Below are positions 1 through 10,309 of a stretch of 48,455 nucleotides of DNA, in pieces (position 1 is the stretch's first letter; each line of letters starts with the position of its first letter). This DNA is from Polaromonas sp. (GTDB taxonomy: Bacteria; Pseudomonadota; Gammaproteobacteria; Burkholderiales; Burkholderiaceae_C), in contig NZ_JAAFGZ010000033.1 of the NCBI RefSeq assembly GCF_010365105.1, positions 1 through 48,455 on the forward strand. The letters run 5' to 3'. Below the pieces are notes generated by a model. That model had not been told where the DNA came from, ran no database searches, and worked only from the letters and a program-made list of their open reading frames with translations. A program made the translations under genes and the position numbers.

Positions 1-30
1 TCCGCTCCCGCCCCCCAGGCAACTTTCTTT

Positions 31-65
31 GGTGACTTTCTTTTTTGCCAGAAAAGAAAGTCACC
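31..65. repeat. Perfect 14-bp inverted repeat, intergenic
   Basis: GGTGACTTTCTTTT at 31-44 is mirrored exactly by AAAAGAAAGTCACC at 52-65 with a 7-base loop. It lies beyond the 3' end of the SulP gene, which reads leftwards. It resembles dispersed intergenic palindromes of Burkholderiales, but I cannot count its copies in the genome. It could also act as a transcript-end hairpin. The rest of 66-172 is A-rich and holds no gene. Confidence 0.6.
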
Positions 66-172
66 CCCCGCCGGGAAGGCGCTCACCCCTCAAACCGAAC
101 CCAAAAAAACCAAAGAACAAAAAGCAGAAAACGCAGCTATCAAATCAGCAGCCTTAGCAGTTGTTTTTTATA

Positions 173-228
173 AAAAAATGACCATGGCGCTTTTGCAGTA
201 AGTACAAGCAGCTATTGTTTTCATAGCG
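173..228 (+). repeat. Family-1 dispersed repeat, copy A (overlaps SulP stop codon)
   Basis: The core GCAGCTATTGTTTTCATAGC (208-227) is preceded by a GCGCTT...GCAGTAAG segment, as in the other copies at 2677, 4504, 13562, 21795, 30929, 33730 and 40645. The SulP stop codon (TGA, 223-221 on the minus strand) lies inside the core, so the last residues of that protein come from the repeat. Confidence 0.6.
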
Positions 229-1891
229 TTTCAACATGTGCAAGGAAACCGGCGCGTTCCATGACTTGCCGGGGCTGGGCATTCAGCCCGGCCAGCACCA
301 GCCGGCCGCCGCGCGAGGCGATGGCTTTTTGCAGTTGCTCCAGCACATCCAGGCCCGAGGCATCAAGCACCTGCAGCGACTGCACGTCCAGACGGATGGT
401 CATGCCCTGGGGGGCGCTTTCCACGACGTTCAGGATCGGGTCGATCTTGGCCACGGCGCCAAAAAACAGCGAGCCGTACAGCCGGAAGCAGGCTTCATCG
501 CCACTATTCGACAGCTCGACCACCTGGAACAGCGAACTCATGCGCCGCACGAACAGCACGCAGGCCAGCAGCAGGCCGACCTGCAGCGCCACCGTCAGGT
601 CAAACACCACCGTCAGGAAGAACGTTCCCAGCATGATCAGCCGGTAGTGGTTGCTGGCGCGCTTGAGTTCGGCAAATTCGCGCCATTCGCCCATGTTCCA
701 GGCGACGTACAGCAAGATGCCGGCGAGCACCGGCAGCGGCACATGCACGGCCAGCGGCGCGGCCACCAGCACCACCGCCACCAGCGTCAGCGAATGCACC
801 AGCCCGGAGATGGGCGAGGTGGCGCCGGCACGCACATTGGTCACGGTGCGGGCAATCGTGCCGGTGGCCGGCATGCCGCCGAAGAAGGGCACGACGAAAT
901 TGGCCACGCCCTGGGCCATCAGCTCCTGGTTCGGGTCGTGGCGTGGCAAGCCCGAGATCTGGTCGGCCACGCGCGCGCACAGCAGCGACTCGACCGCGCC
1001 CAGCAGCGCAATCGTGAGGGTCGGCGCCACCAGCAGCCGCACCGTCGCCCACGAGAAATCAGGAAATTCAAAGCCCGGCAGGGCGCGCGGAATCCCGCCA
1101 AAGCGGCTGCCGATGGTTTCCACCGGCAGGCTCAAGGCATAGGCCAGCGCCGTCAGGGTGAGCAGTGCCACGATCGGCCCCGGCAGGCGCGAGGCCACCC
1201 GGGTAGCGCGCTTGAGCTGCAGGCCCTCGCCGGCCTGGATCAGCCGGATCAGGCGGTTGGTGAGGGCATGGGCATAGCGCGTCTGGGTGTCAAACAGGCG
1301 CGGCCAGACCAGCAGGCCGATCAGGCAGGCCAGCCCCAGGCCCAGCGCATACAGGTTCAGCGTGCCGATGTTCAGGCCAATCGCCTTGATCTGCGAGAAA
1401 AAATCCGCCGGCATCCTGGGAATGTTCAGGCCCAGCAGGTCCTTGACCTGCGACAGCGCAATCAGCACCGCAATGCCGTTGGTAAAACCCACCACGATGC
1501 TGACCGGCACATAGCGCACCAGCGTGCCGAGCTTGAAAAACCCCAGCAGGAACAGCAGCACCCCGGCGCAGGTGGTGGAGATCAGCAGGTTGGCCAGGCC
1601 GTAGCGCTCGATGATGCCGTAGACGATGACGATGAACGCGCCTGCCGGCCCGCCGATCTGCACCGCCGAGCCGCCCAGCGAAGCGATGATGGCGCCGGCG
1701 ATGATCGCCGTCCAGATGCCTGCTTCGGGCTTGAGCCCCGAGGCAATCGCAAACGCCATGGCCAGCGGCAGTGCCACGATGCCGACCGTCAGCCCGGCGC
1801 CCGCATCCTTGAAGAACCGTTCGCGGTTGTAGCCGGCCATCGACGACAACAGACGCGGACGAAACCGGGCGAATTGAATGGGCAGGTGCAT
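221..1891 (-). CDS. SulP-family inorganic anion transporter with STAS domain
   Basis: A 556-residue inner-membrane protein. The N-terminal two thirds carry many hydrophobic helices typical of the SulP/SLC26 family (GLTVGIVALPLAMAFAIASG near residues 33-52, then a GGPAGAF segment near 80). The last 110 or so residues form a cytoplasmic STAS domain. The family moves sulfate, bicarbonate or dicarboxylates with H+ or Na+; the substrate cannot be read from sequence. No carbonic anhydrase gene sits beside it, so there is no direct hint of bicarbonate transport. It reads leftwards, and its stop codon falls within a dispersed repeat (copy A). A long plus-strand frame opposite is its shadow. Confidence 0.9.
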   Translation of the reverse strand: MHLPIQFARFRPRLLSSMAGYNRERFFKDAGAGLTVGIVALPLAMAFAIASGLKPEAGIWTAIIAGAIIASLGGSAVQIGGPAGAFIVIVYGIIERYGLANLLISTTCAGVLLFLLGFFKLGTLVRYVPVSIVVGFTNGIAVLIALSQVKDLLGLNIPRMPADFFSQIKAIGLNIGTLNLYALGLGLACLIGLLVWPRLFDTQTRYAHALTNRLIRLIQAGEGLQLKRATRVASRLPGPIVALLTLTALAYALSLPVETIGSRFGGIPRALPGFEFPDFSWATVRLLVAPTLTIALLGAVESLLCARVADQISGLPRHDPNQELMAQGVANFVVPFFGGMPATGTIARTVTNVRAGATSPISGLVHSLTLVAVVLVAAPLAVHVPLPVLAGILLYVAWNMGEWREFAELKRASNHYRLIMLGTFFLTVVFDLTVALQVGLLLACVLFVRRMSSLFQVVELSNSGDEACFRLYGSLFFGAVAKIDPILNVVESAPQGMTIRLDVQSLQVLDASGLDVLEQLQKAIASRGGRLVLAGLNAQPRQVMERAGFLAHVETL

Positions 1892-1996
1892 GAGCCAGGA
1901 TTGTGCGCTTGAGCCCGCTTTGAAGCGAGAACAAGTTGATACAAAAGCGCTGTTTTGTTGGCGCCTGGCGGCGCTCTGGCACCGCGTGAAACCCGG

Positions 1997-2227
1997 CTAT
2001 TTGGCCGGGCCGGGCAGCACCGCATCGGCCGTGGCGCCGATGGCCGATCCGGCGATGCGCACCGTGCCGATGACGGCGCTGGCCGCCAGCCCGACCGTGC
2101 CCACCGCCACCGAGGCCACGGTATCGACGACGGCAACCACAGCGCAACCCGGCAAGGCAGCAGCCGACAGGCCGATGAGCGCCGCTGCGATCAGGCCGCG
2201 TGCGCGAAAGTGAGGCAATGCGGTCAT
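1997..2227 (-). CDS. Small putative lipoprotein
   Basis: A 76-residue protein. I chose the ATG at 2227 rather than the longer frame from 2338: it has a GGAG ribosome site about 8 bases upstream and begins directly with MTALPHFRARG followed by a hydrophobic stretch. A lipobox-like AALPGC places the acylated cysteine near residue 26. The mature part is rich in Ala, Val and Gly, with alternating small hydrophobic residues that suggest a membrane-associated domain. It starts 31 bases after the metG stop on the same strand, so it may be co-transcribed. I recognise no family; function unknown. Confidence 0.65.
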   Translation of the reverse strand: MTALPHFRARGLIAAALIGLSAAALPGCAVVAVVDTVASVAVGTVGLAASAVIGTVRIAGSAIGATADAVLPGPAK

Positions 2228-2258
2228 GGCCGGGCTCCGTGGGGCGGTCGCGACCGGT

Positions 2259-4403
2259 TCAGTGAATCCGCATGCCCGGCGTCGCGCCCGGCAGCGGCTC
2301 CAGCACATAGATGCCGGGCTGGGCTTTTTCGTCGGCATGGCTGGCGGCCAGCACCATGCCTTCGCTGATGCCGAATTTCATTTTTCGCGGCGCCAGGTTG
2401 GCGACCAGCACCGTGTGCTTGCCGATCAGGTCGTCGGGTTTATAGCTGGAGGCGATGCCGCTGAAGACATTGCGCATCCGGCCTTCGCCGGCGTCCAGCG
2501 TCAGGCGCAGCAGCTTGACCGAGCCGGGCACCGCTTCGCAGTTGACGATTTTTGCGATGCGCAGATCGACTTTTGCGAAGTCGTCGATGGTGATGGCCGG
2601 CGCGATGTCCTCGCCGCCCGGTTGACTCCCTCTGCCTTCGGGAGAGGGTTGGGGTGAGGGTTCCCCGTTGACAGATGCTACGGTTTCGATAGCTGCTTGC
2701 GAAGGTGTGTCCTGCGCTGGAGGCTCAAACAATGCTTCAAGTTGCTTCACATCGACGCGCTGCATCAGGTGTTTGTAGTCGCCGATGGCGTGGCCGTTGC
2801 CCAGGCTGCTGGCGGCATCGGCAAATGACAGTGGTGCGCTTTTCAGGAAGGCTTCAACTTGCGCGGCCAAGGCCGGCAATACCGGCTTGAGGTACAGCGT
2901 CAGCAGGCGGAAGGCTTCGATGCAGACCGTGCACACATCATGCAGGCGCGCTTCCATGCCTTCTTTTTTGGCGAGTTCCCATGGCTTGTTCTGGTCCACG
3001 TAGGCGTTGACGTGGTCGGCCAGCAGCATGACTTCACGCTGGGCCTTGGCGTATTCGCGGCCTTCATAGAGCAACTCAATGGCGGCTGACTGGGCGCGCA
3101 GGCTGTCCAGCAGCGCTGCGCCATCGGCCGACACCTGGCCCAGTTGTCCGGCAAAGCGCTTGGCGATGAAGCCCGCCGCCCGGCTCGCAATGTTGATGTA
3201 CTTGCCCACCAGGTCGCTGTTCACCCGCGCCATGAAGTCGTCGGCATTGAAGTCGATGTCTTCATTCTTGGCATTGAGCTTGGCGGCTAGGTAGTAGCGC
3301 AGCCATTCGGGGTTCATGCCCAGGCTCAAATACTTGAGCGGGTCCAGGCCGGTGCCGCGGCTTTTGCTCATCTTTTCGCCGTTGTTCACGGTCAGAAAAC
3401 CATGAACGAACACGTTGTCAGGTGTCTTGCGGCCACTGAAATGCAGCGTGGCGGGCCAGAACAGCGTGTGGAATGTGACGATGTCCTTGCCGATGAAGTG
3501 GTACTGCTCCAGACGCGGGTCGGCCATGTAGTCGTCGTAGCTCTCGCCGCGTTTCTTCAGCAAATCTTTCAGCGACGCCAGGTAGCCGATGGGCGCGTCG
3601 AGCCAGACATAAAAGTATTTGCCCGGCGCGTCCGGAATCTCGATGCCGAAGTAGGGCGCATCCCGGCTGATGTCCCAGTCGCCCAGGCCTTCGCTCTGTG
3701 TGCCGTCCGGGTTGGTGCGCACGCTGAACCATTCCTTGACCTTGTTGGCGACTTCGGGTTGCAGCTTGCCGTCCTGCGTCCACTGCTGCAGGAATTCAAC
3801 GCAGCGCGGGTCGGACAGCTTGAAGAAAAAATGCTCCGAGCTTTTGAGCATCGGCACCGCGCCCGACAGCGCTGAATACGGGTTGATCAGGTCGGTCGGC
3901 GCATACACCGCGCCGCAGACCTCGCAGTTGTCGCCGTACTGGTCTTTTGAATGGCACTTCGGGCATTCGCCCTTGATGAAGCGGTCGGGCAGGAACATGT
4001 TCTTTTCGGGGTCGAAGAACTGCTCGATGGTCTTGGTCTCGATCAGCGAGCCTTGCGGGTTGTCGCGCAGGTCGCGGTAGATCTGCCGGGCCAGCTCGTG
4101 GTTTTCCGGCGAGTCGGTCGAGCTCCAGTTGTCAAAGGCAATGTGAAAGCCGTCCAGGTAGGGCTTGCGGCCGGCGGCAATGTCAGCCACAAACTGCTGC
4201 GGCGTCTTGCCGGCCTTTTCGGCGGCAATCATGATGGGCGCGCCGTGGGCATCGTCGGCGCCGACGAAGTTGACCGCGTTGCCCTGCATGCGCTGGAAGC
4301 GCACCCAGATGTCGGCCTGGATGTATTCCATGATGTGGCCGATATGGAAATTGCCGTTGGCATAGGGCAGGGCGGTGGTAACAAACAGGCGGCGCTGGGT
4401 CAT
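2259..4403 (-). CDS. metG: Methionyl-tRNA synthetase
   Basis: A 714-residue class Ia synthetase that charges tRNA-Met in the cytoplasm. Visible features are the HIGH-type motif FHIGHIMEY near residues 18-26, a Cys4 zinc knuckle (CPKCHSKDQ...CEVCGAVY) around 145-165, KMSKS near 345, and a C-terminal EMAP/Trbp111-type tRNA-binding dimerisation domain ([15 protein letters not shown]) from about 603. The linker before that domain (about 560-600) is unusual. It is encoded by two dispersed repeats, giving QAAIETVAS and then [12 protein letters not shown]. The start is followed by the canonical [16 protein letters not shown]. It diverges from apbC across a 282-bp gap. Confidence 0.97.
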   Translation of the reverse strand: MTQRRLFVTTALPYANGNFHIGHIMEYIQADIWVRFQRMQGNAVNFVGADDAHGAPIMIAAEKAGKTPQQFVADIAAGRKPYLDGFHIAFDNWSSTDSPENHELARQIYRDLRDNPQGSLIETKTIEQFFDPEKNMFLPDRFIKGECPKCHSKDQYGDNCEVCGAVYAPTDLINPYSALSGAVPMLKSSEHFFFKLSDPRCVEFLQQWTQDGKLQPEVANKVKEWFSVRTNPDGTQSEGLGDWDISRDAPYFGIEIPDAPGKYFYVWLDAPIGYLASLKDLLKKRGESYDDYMADPRLEQYHFIGKDIVTFHTLFWPATLHFSGRKTPDNVFVHGFLTVNNGEKMSKSRGTGLDPLKYLSLGMNPEWLRYYLAAKLNAKNEDIDFNADDFMARVNSDLVGKYINIASRAAGFIAKRFAGQLGQVSADGAALLDSLRAQSAAIELLYEGREYAKAQREVMLLADHVNAYVDQNKPWELAKKEGMEARLHDVCTVCIEAFRLLTLYLKPVLPALAAQVEAFLKSAPLSFADAASSLGNGHAIGDYKHLMQRVDVKQLEALFEPPAQDTPSQAAIETVASVNGEPSPQPSPEGRGSQPGGEDIAPAITIDDFAKVDLRIAKIVNCEAVPGSVKLLRLTLDAGEGRMRNVFSGIASSYKPDDLIGKHTVLVANLAPRKMKFGISEGMVLAASHADEKAQPGIYVLEPLPGATPGMRIH
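2626..2666 (-). repeat. Family-2 palindromic repeat inside metG
   Basis: CTCCCTCTGCCTTCGGGAG is followed by AGGG, TTGGGG and TGAGGG, the same pattern as copies in the formate dehydrogenase alpha gene (15171 and 15301) and fdhD (about 33400). It is read in frame as [11 protein letters not shown] in the MetG linker and abuts the family-1 copy at 2677. Confidence 0.65.
2677..2730 (-). repeat. Family-1 dispersed repeat, copy B, inside metG
   Basis: GCTACGGTTTCGATAGCTGC at the left end, TTGCG, a spacer, then GCGCTGGAGGCTC at the right end. This is a full-length match in layout to the intergenic copies. On the metG strand it encodes QAAIETVAS. It sits between the anticodon-binding part and the C-terminal tRNA-binding domain. 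Confidence 0.65.
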
Positions 4404-4503
4404 AGGATGTACTTTTGGCGGTAGAGGGCTGATTTTTGATTTTAAGGGGCGACCCTTGCCTGGGGGTTATCCGCGCTGCCGGGTTATCGACGTTTTATAA
4501 GGA

Positions 4504-4557
4504 AAACAGGCCTCTTTCGCATACTGCATGGAGGCAAGTAGCTATTAAATGTATAGC
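4504..4557 (+). repeat. Family-1 dispersed repeat, copy C
   Basis: Intergenic copy in the divergent metG/apbC region. It has AACAGGCCTCTTTCGCATA, a short spacer, and the core AGTAGCTATTAAATGTATAGC. It occupies a good part of the 282-bp shared upstream region, so it may lie within the 5' leader of one of the two genes. Confidence 0.6.
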
Positions 4558-4685
4558 AAATTGCAAGCCCTCAGCGAACAATGGTCAGCGCGGCGGCGTT
4601 AGACTCCGTGTCAATCCCGGCAGCCCGCAGGCTTTCCTGAAAAAGCAGCGGCCTGCCTTGTCCGAATTACATGGAGATTTCCCCG

Positions 4686-5777
4686 ATGGCTGTAGAACAA
4701 CAGGCAATTTTGAACGCGCTGCAAACCGTGCTCGATCCCAACACCGGCAAGGACTTCGTCACCACCAAGGCGCTTAAAAACCTGCAGGTCAGCGGCAGCG
4801 ACGTGTCCTTTGATGTCGAACTCGGCTACCCGGCCAAGAGCCAGATTGCCGGCCTGCGCAAAAGCCTGATTGCCGCCGTCAAGGGTGTCGCCGGTGTCGG
4901 CAATGTGTCGGTCAACGTCACCGTGAAGATCGCCAGCCACAGCGTGCAGCGCGGTGTGCAGTTGCTGCCGAATGTGAAGAACATCATTGCCGTGGCGTCG
5001 GGCAAGGGCGGCGTCGGCAAAAGCACCACCGCTGTCAACCTGGCCCTGGCCCTGGCCGCCGAGGGCGCTGCGGTCGGCCTGCTGGACGCCGACATCTACG
5101 GCCCGAGCGTGCCGATGATGATGGGCATTGAAGGCCGGCCCGAAAGCATCGACGGCAAGAACATGGAGCCGATGGAAAACTACGGCCTGCAGGTCATGTC
5201 CATCGGTTTCCTGGTCGCGCAGGACGAAGCCATGATCTGGCGCGGCCCGATGGCGACGCAGGCGCTGGAGCAGCTGCTGCGCCAGACCAACTGGAAAGAC
5301 CTTGATTACCTGATCGTGGACATGCCACCCGGCACCGGCGACATCCAGCTGACGCTGAGCCAGCGCGTGCCCATGACCGGAGCGGTGATCGTCACCACGC
5401 CGCAAGACATTGCGCTGTTAGACGCCAAGAAGGGCATCAAGATGTTCGAGAAGGTCGGCGTGCCGATCCTGGGCATTGTCGAGAACATGGCGGTCCACAT
5501 CTGCAGCCAGTGCGGCCATGCAGAACACATCTTTGGCGAAGGCGGCGGCAAGAAAATGGCCGCCGACTACCAGATGGACTACCTCGGCGCGCTGCCGCTG
5601 GACATCAAGATCCGCCTGCAGGCCGACAGCGGCATGCCGACCGTGGTCGCCGACCCCGACGGCGAGGTGGCTGGCATTTACAAGGCCGTGGCGCGCAAGG
5701 TGGCGATCACCGTGGCGGCCAAGGCGAAAGACTTCTCGGCCAAGTTCCCGAGCATCACGATCAGCAAAAATACCTGA
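4686..5777 (+). CDS. apbC: Iron-sulfur cluster carrier ATPase ApbC/Mrp
   Basis: A 363-residue cytoplasmic P-loop ATPase of the Mrp/NBP35 type that carries Fe-S clusters to apoproteins. It has an N-terminal MIP18/DUF59-like domain (AILNALQTVLDPNTGKDFV), the deviant Walker A GKGGVGKSTTAVNLA near residues 108-122, DADIYGPSVP as Walker A', DMPPGTGD, and the CSQCGH Cys-x-x-Cys pair near 275. I chose the ATG at 4686 because GGAG lies 9 bases before it; the upstream ATG at 4671 sits on top of that site. The N-ATPase operon follows after 250 bp, apparently a separate unit. Two Fe-S-rich formate dehydrogenases lie nearby, though this is a general factor. Confidence 0.95.
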   Translation: MAVEQQAILNALQTVLDPNTGKDFVTTKALKNLQVSGSDVSFDVELGYPAKSQIAGLRKSLIAAVKGVAGVGNVSVNVTVKIASHSVQRGVQLLPNVKNIIAVASGKGGVGKSTTAVNLALALAAEGAAVGLLDADIYGPSVPMMMGIEGRPESIDGKNMEPMENYGLQVMSIGFLVAQDEAMIWRGPMATQALEQLLRQTNWKDLDYLIVDMPPGTGDIQLTLSQRVPMTGAVIVTTPQDIALLDAKKGIKMFEKVGVPILGIVENMAVHICSQCGHAEHIFGEGGGKKMAADYQMDYLGALPLDIKIRLQADSGMPTVVADPDGEVAGIYKAVARKVAITVAAKAKDFSAKFPSITISKNT

Positions 5778-5988
5778 CCGGGGAAGCGGGCTGCGGGTGA
5801 CGCGGGGTGACGCTGCGCATCTCCCTTCTTTCATCCAAGCGGCCTTGTCCTACATTCCTGCGAACCCGGTTTCCGGAATAACCCTGTTATTTGTCCCACA
5901 ATAGGCCTTCCGTCGGACGGACTTACTGTCTTTGCAGTTTGCCGTCAATGGTGATGTCCCTTAGTCAAATTGACGCTGCTCAGATTGA

Positions 5989-7850
<1,862 letters not shown>

Positions 7851-7858
<8 letters not shown>

Positions 7859-8186
7859 AAAGTCCGGAAAACCCTTGAAAAAAGAACCCGACCTGGCCGC
7901 GCAGGTCGGGGCCAAAGCTGCGCGCAAGCTCAAGGCGCAGCGCAACCCCGCGCCCGGCGTGTGGTCAGGTCTCGGGTTGATGGGCGTCATCGGCTGGTCG
8001 GTCGTGGTGCCGACCCTTTTGGGCGCTGCGCTCGGCCTGTGGCTGGACCGGCATTATCCGGGCGGCCGTTCCTGGACGCTGGCATTGCTGGTGGCCGGGC
8101 TGACGCTGGGTTGCCTGAATGCCTGGCGCTGGGTGAGTCAGGAAGACCAGGCGATGCGCGATGAACAGGAAAATAATGATGAATGA
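7851..8186 (+). CDS. atpQ: N-type ATPase accessory subunit AtpQ (AtpI-like)
   Basis: A small membrane protein of 111 residues placed between epsilon and AtpR, as in N-ATPase operons generally. It has a charged N-terminal tail (to about residue 40), then two transmembrane helices (VIGWSVVVPTLLGAALGLWL and SWTLALLVAGLTLGCLNAW), resembling the AtpI family. AtpI-like proteins are linked to assembly of the c-ring and to ion handling. It overlaps atpC by 8 bases and atpR by a few bases. Confidence 0.88.
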
Positions 8187-8493
8187 AACACTGGCCCTGG
8201 TGCTGAGCTGGCTTGCAGGCGCTGCGCTGGGTGCGTTCTTTTTCGGCGGTTTGTGGTGGACGGTCAGAAAGAGCCTGGTGTCCCGCCAGCCTGCAGTCTG
8301 GGTGTTTTGCAGTCTGCTGCTGCGCATGGGTGCGACGATGACCGGGTTTTACTTTGTTGCCGGTGCGGACTGGCGGCGTTTGCTGGCTTGCGTGATCGGG
8401 TTTTTCATGGCGCGCCACATTGTGCTGCGCTTGACCCGCACGCCTGAAGAAATCCTGGCGCGCAAGTCGCAGGAAGCCCGTCATGCACCTTAG
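8176..8493 (+). CDS. atpR: N-type ATPase accessory subunit AtpR
   Basis: About 105 residues with three predicted transmembrane helices (TLALVLSWLAGAALGAFFFG; VWVFCSLLLRMGATMTGFYF; LLACVIGFFMARHIVL). The conserved Arg in LLLRMG is typical of AtpR, a protein known only from N-ATPase operons and suggested in the literature to act with AtpQ or the c-ring. The start is taken at 8176 because AGGA lies at 8167-8170; a second ATG follows at 8179, and an earlier one at 8161 lacks a ribosome site. It overlaps atpQ at its start and atpB at its end. Confidence 0.85.
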   Translation: MMNETLALVLSWLAGAALGAFFFGGLWWTVRKSLVSRQPAVWVFCSLLLRMGATMTGFYFVAGADWRRLLACVIGFFMARHIVLRLTRTPEEILARKSQEARHAP

Positions 8494-9184
8494 TCCCGAT
8501 GAAATCATTTTCTGGCAAGCAGGATTCTTCAAGCTCAACGCCACCATTGCCTACACCTGGGCATTGATGCTGGTGCTGGTGGTGGGCTCCCGACTCATCA
8601 CGCGCCGTCTTTCCACGAACCACACCCGTTCCCGGTGGCAGAACCTGCTTGAAATCGTCGTGACCGGCATCGAAACGCAAATTGCAGAGGTCGGCCTGCG
8701 CCATCCCCGCAAATACATGGGCTTTCTGGGCACGCTGTTTCTGTTCGTTGCCATGGCCAGCCTGTGCACCGTCATTCCGGGCTATGAGCCGCCGACCGGC
8801 TCTTTGTCCACCACCGCAGCGCTGGCCCTGTGCGTGATGGTGGCCGTGCCGCTGTTCGGCATCGAGGACCAGGGCCTGGGCGGCTACCTCAAGTCCTACC
8901 TGGAGCCGACCGCCATCATGCTGCCATTCAACCTCATCAGTGAAATCTCACGCACGCTGGCGCTGGCAGTGCGCCTGTTTGGCAACATGATGAGCGGTGC
9001 CATGATCATCGGCATTCTCCTGAGCATCACGCCCTTCATTTTCCCTATCGTCATGACCGTGCTGGGCCTGCTCACGGGCATGGTGCAGGCTTACATCTTC
9101 AGCATCCTGGCGGCGGTTTATATCGCCGCCGCCACCCATGTGCGCAAGCCCAAGCTCAAGCCTGAGCTGGCGCCCAAAATTTAA
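8483..9184 (+). CDS. atpB: N-type ATPase subunit a
   Basis: Membrane stator subunit a, 233 residues, that forms the ion half-channels against the c-ring. The essential arginine is visible in LALAVRLFGNMMSG (near residue 163), followed by the long C-terminal hydrophobic pair of helices. It overlaps atpR by 11 bases and is followed by atpE after 27 bases, where an AAGGA ribosome site precedes the c-subunit ATG. The protein is shorter at its N-terminus than housekeeping AtpB, which is usual for this ATPase type. Confidence 0.95.
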   Translation: MHLSPDEIIFWQAGFFKLNATIAYTWALMLVLVVGSRLITRRLSTNHTRSRWQNLLEIVVTGIETQIAEVGLRHPRKYMGFLGTLFLFVAMASLCTVIPGYEPPTGSLSTTAALALCVMVAVPLFGIEDQGLGGYLKSYLEPTAIMLPFNLISEISRTLALAVRLFGNMMSGAMIIGILLSITPFIFPIVMTVLGLLTGMVQAYIFSILAAVYIAAATHVRKPKLKPELAPKI

Positions 9185-9211
9185 AACCAACTTATCTACC
9201 AAGGACTCGCT

Positions 9212-9505
9212 ATGGACAGCCTGACAATCATCGCGGTGGCCTCCATCGTCATCGCCGGAATCACCACGAGTTTCGGCTGCATGGGCCCTGCGTTTGCAGA
9301 AGGGCGCGCCGTCTCGACGGCGCTCACGGCACTGGCGCAGCAGCCCGACGCTTCGGCCACGATCACCCGCACCTTGTTTGTGGGCCTGGCGATGATCGAA
9401 TCCACCGCGATTTATTGCTTCGTGGTGTCGATGATCCTGATTTTTGCCAACCCGTTCTGGAATTACGGCATCGCCCTGGCGGCCACTCTGGCTGCCGGAA
9501 AGTAA
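9212..9505 (+). CDS. atpE: N-type ATPase c subunit
   Basis: Rotor subunit, 97 residues, two helices joined by the polar loop AQQPDA. The ion-binding carboxylate is the Glu of AMIESTAIY in helix 2. In helix 1, GPAFAEGRA puts a second Glu where Na+-binding c subunits such as that of Ilyobacter carry Gln. The ES pair is a Na+-type feature, but a Burkholderia pseudomallei N-ATPase ring with related sequence has been reported as proton-specific, so the coupling ion stays open. The strong ribosome site (AAGGA) and the gaps on either side suggest high translation to make many copies per ring. Confidence 0.95.
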   Translation: MDSLTIIAVASIVIAGITTSFGCMGPAFAEGRAVSTALTALAQQPDASATITRTLFVGLAMIESTAIYCFVVSMILIFANPFWNYGIALAATLAAGK

Positions 9506-9508
9506 GCC

Positions 9509-10309
9509 ATGCTGTTTGACTGGTTCACGGTCGGCGCGCAAACGCTCAACTTTCTGGTGCTGGTGTGGTTGATGAAGCGCTTTCTTTACAAGCCCGTCCT
9601 CGACGCCATCGACGCGCGCGAAAAGCGGATCGCCCTGGCCCTTGCCGACGCCGCCGCGAAAAAGGCAGAAGCCCAGAAGGAACGCGACGCGTTCCAGAAA
9701 AAAAATGAGGTGTTCGACCAAGCGCGCGATGCACAGCTGAGCCAGCTCAAGGACGAGATCAAGACCGAACGGCAGCGCTTGCTGGATGAAGCCCGGCAGG
9801 CCGCCAATGCCCTGCGCGTCAAATCTCAAGACGCGTTGACCAGCGAACTGCAAACCCTGCACCAGGATATCGCCCGCCGCAGCCGCGAGGAAGTGCTGGC
9901 CATTGCACAAAAGGTGCTGACCGATCTGGCGGGCGCAACGCTTGAAGAACGCATGGTCGCGGTGTTCGCACAGCGCTTGCGCGCGCTTGACGATACGGCA
10001 AAGGCCGGCCTTGCCAAGGCGCTTGAAAACGCGTCCGGCACCGTGCTGGTGCGCAGCGCCTTTGCGTTGTCGCCGGCGCAGCGGGAGGCGATTCAAAGCG
10101 CCCTCAGTGAAACCCTCCCGGGTAATAGCCAGATCCATTTCGACACGACACCGGACTTGATCAGCGGCATCGAACTCTCGGCCAACGGATGGAAGGTTGC
10201 CTGGAATATCGCGGACTTTCTTGCCTCGCTGGAGCAGCGCATCGGCGAACGCATCCAGGAGCAATCCGAACCGCAAGTCCAGCCCGCCGCGCCAGAGAAG
10301 GCCGCATGA
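9509..10309 (+). CDS. atpF: N-type ATPase b subunit, long, with delta-like C-terminus
   Basis: Peripheral-stalk subunit of 266 residues, against about 156 for an ordinary b. It has one N-terminal membrane helix ([20 protein letters not shown], residues 13-32), a long charged coiled coil (35-150), then a globular C-terminal third. That part ([18 protein letters not shown], later [18 protein letters not shown]) reads like the C-terminal domain of the OSCP/delta subunit. The operon has no atpH, so the extension probably replaces delta; this is inference from pattern. It overlaps atpA by four bases (ATGA). Confidence 0.9.
   Translation: MLFDWFTVGAQTLNFLVLVWLMKRFLYKPVLDAIDAREKRIALALADAAAKKAEAQKERDAFQKKNEVFDQARDAQLSQLKDEIKTERQRLLDEARQAANALRVKSQDALTSELQTLHQDIARRSREEVLAIAQKVLTDLAGATLEERMVAVFAQRLRALDDTAKAGLAKALENASGTVLVRSAFALSPAQREAIQSALSETLPGNSQIHFDTTPDLISGIELSANGWKVAWNIADFLASLEQRIGERIQEQSEPQVQPAAPEKAA

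Noticed and set aside
236..1912. 558-codon plus-strand frame opposite the SulP gene
   Set aside because: His/Gln/Arg-rich composition of an antisense shadow; the minus strand gives a clear transporter.
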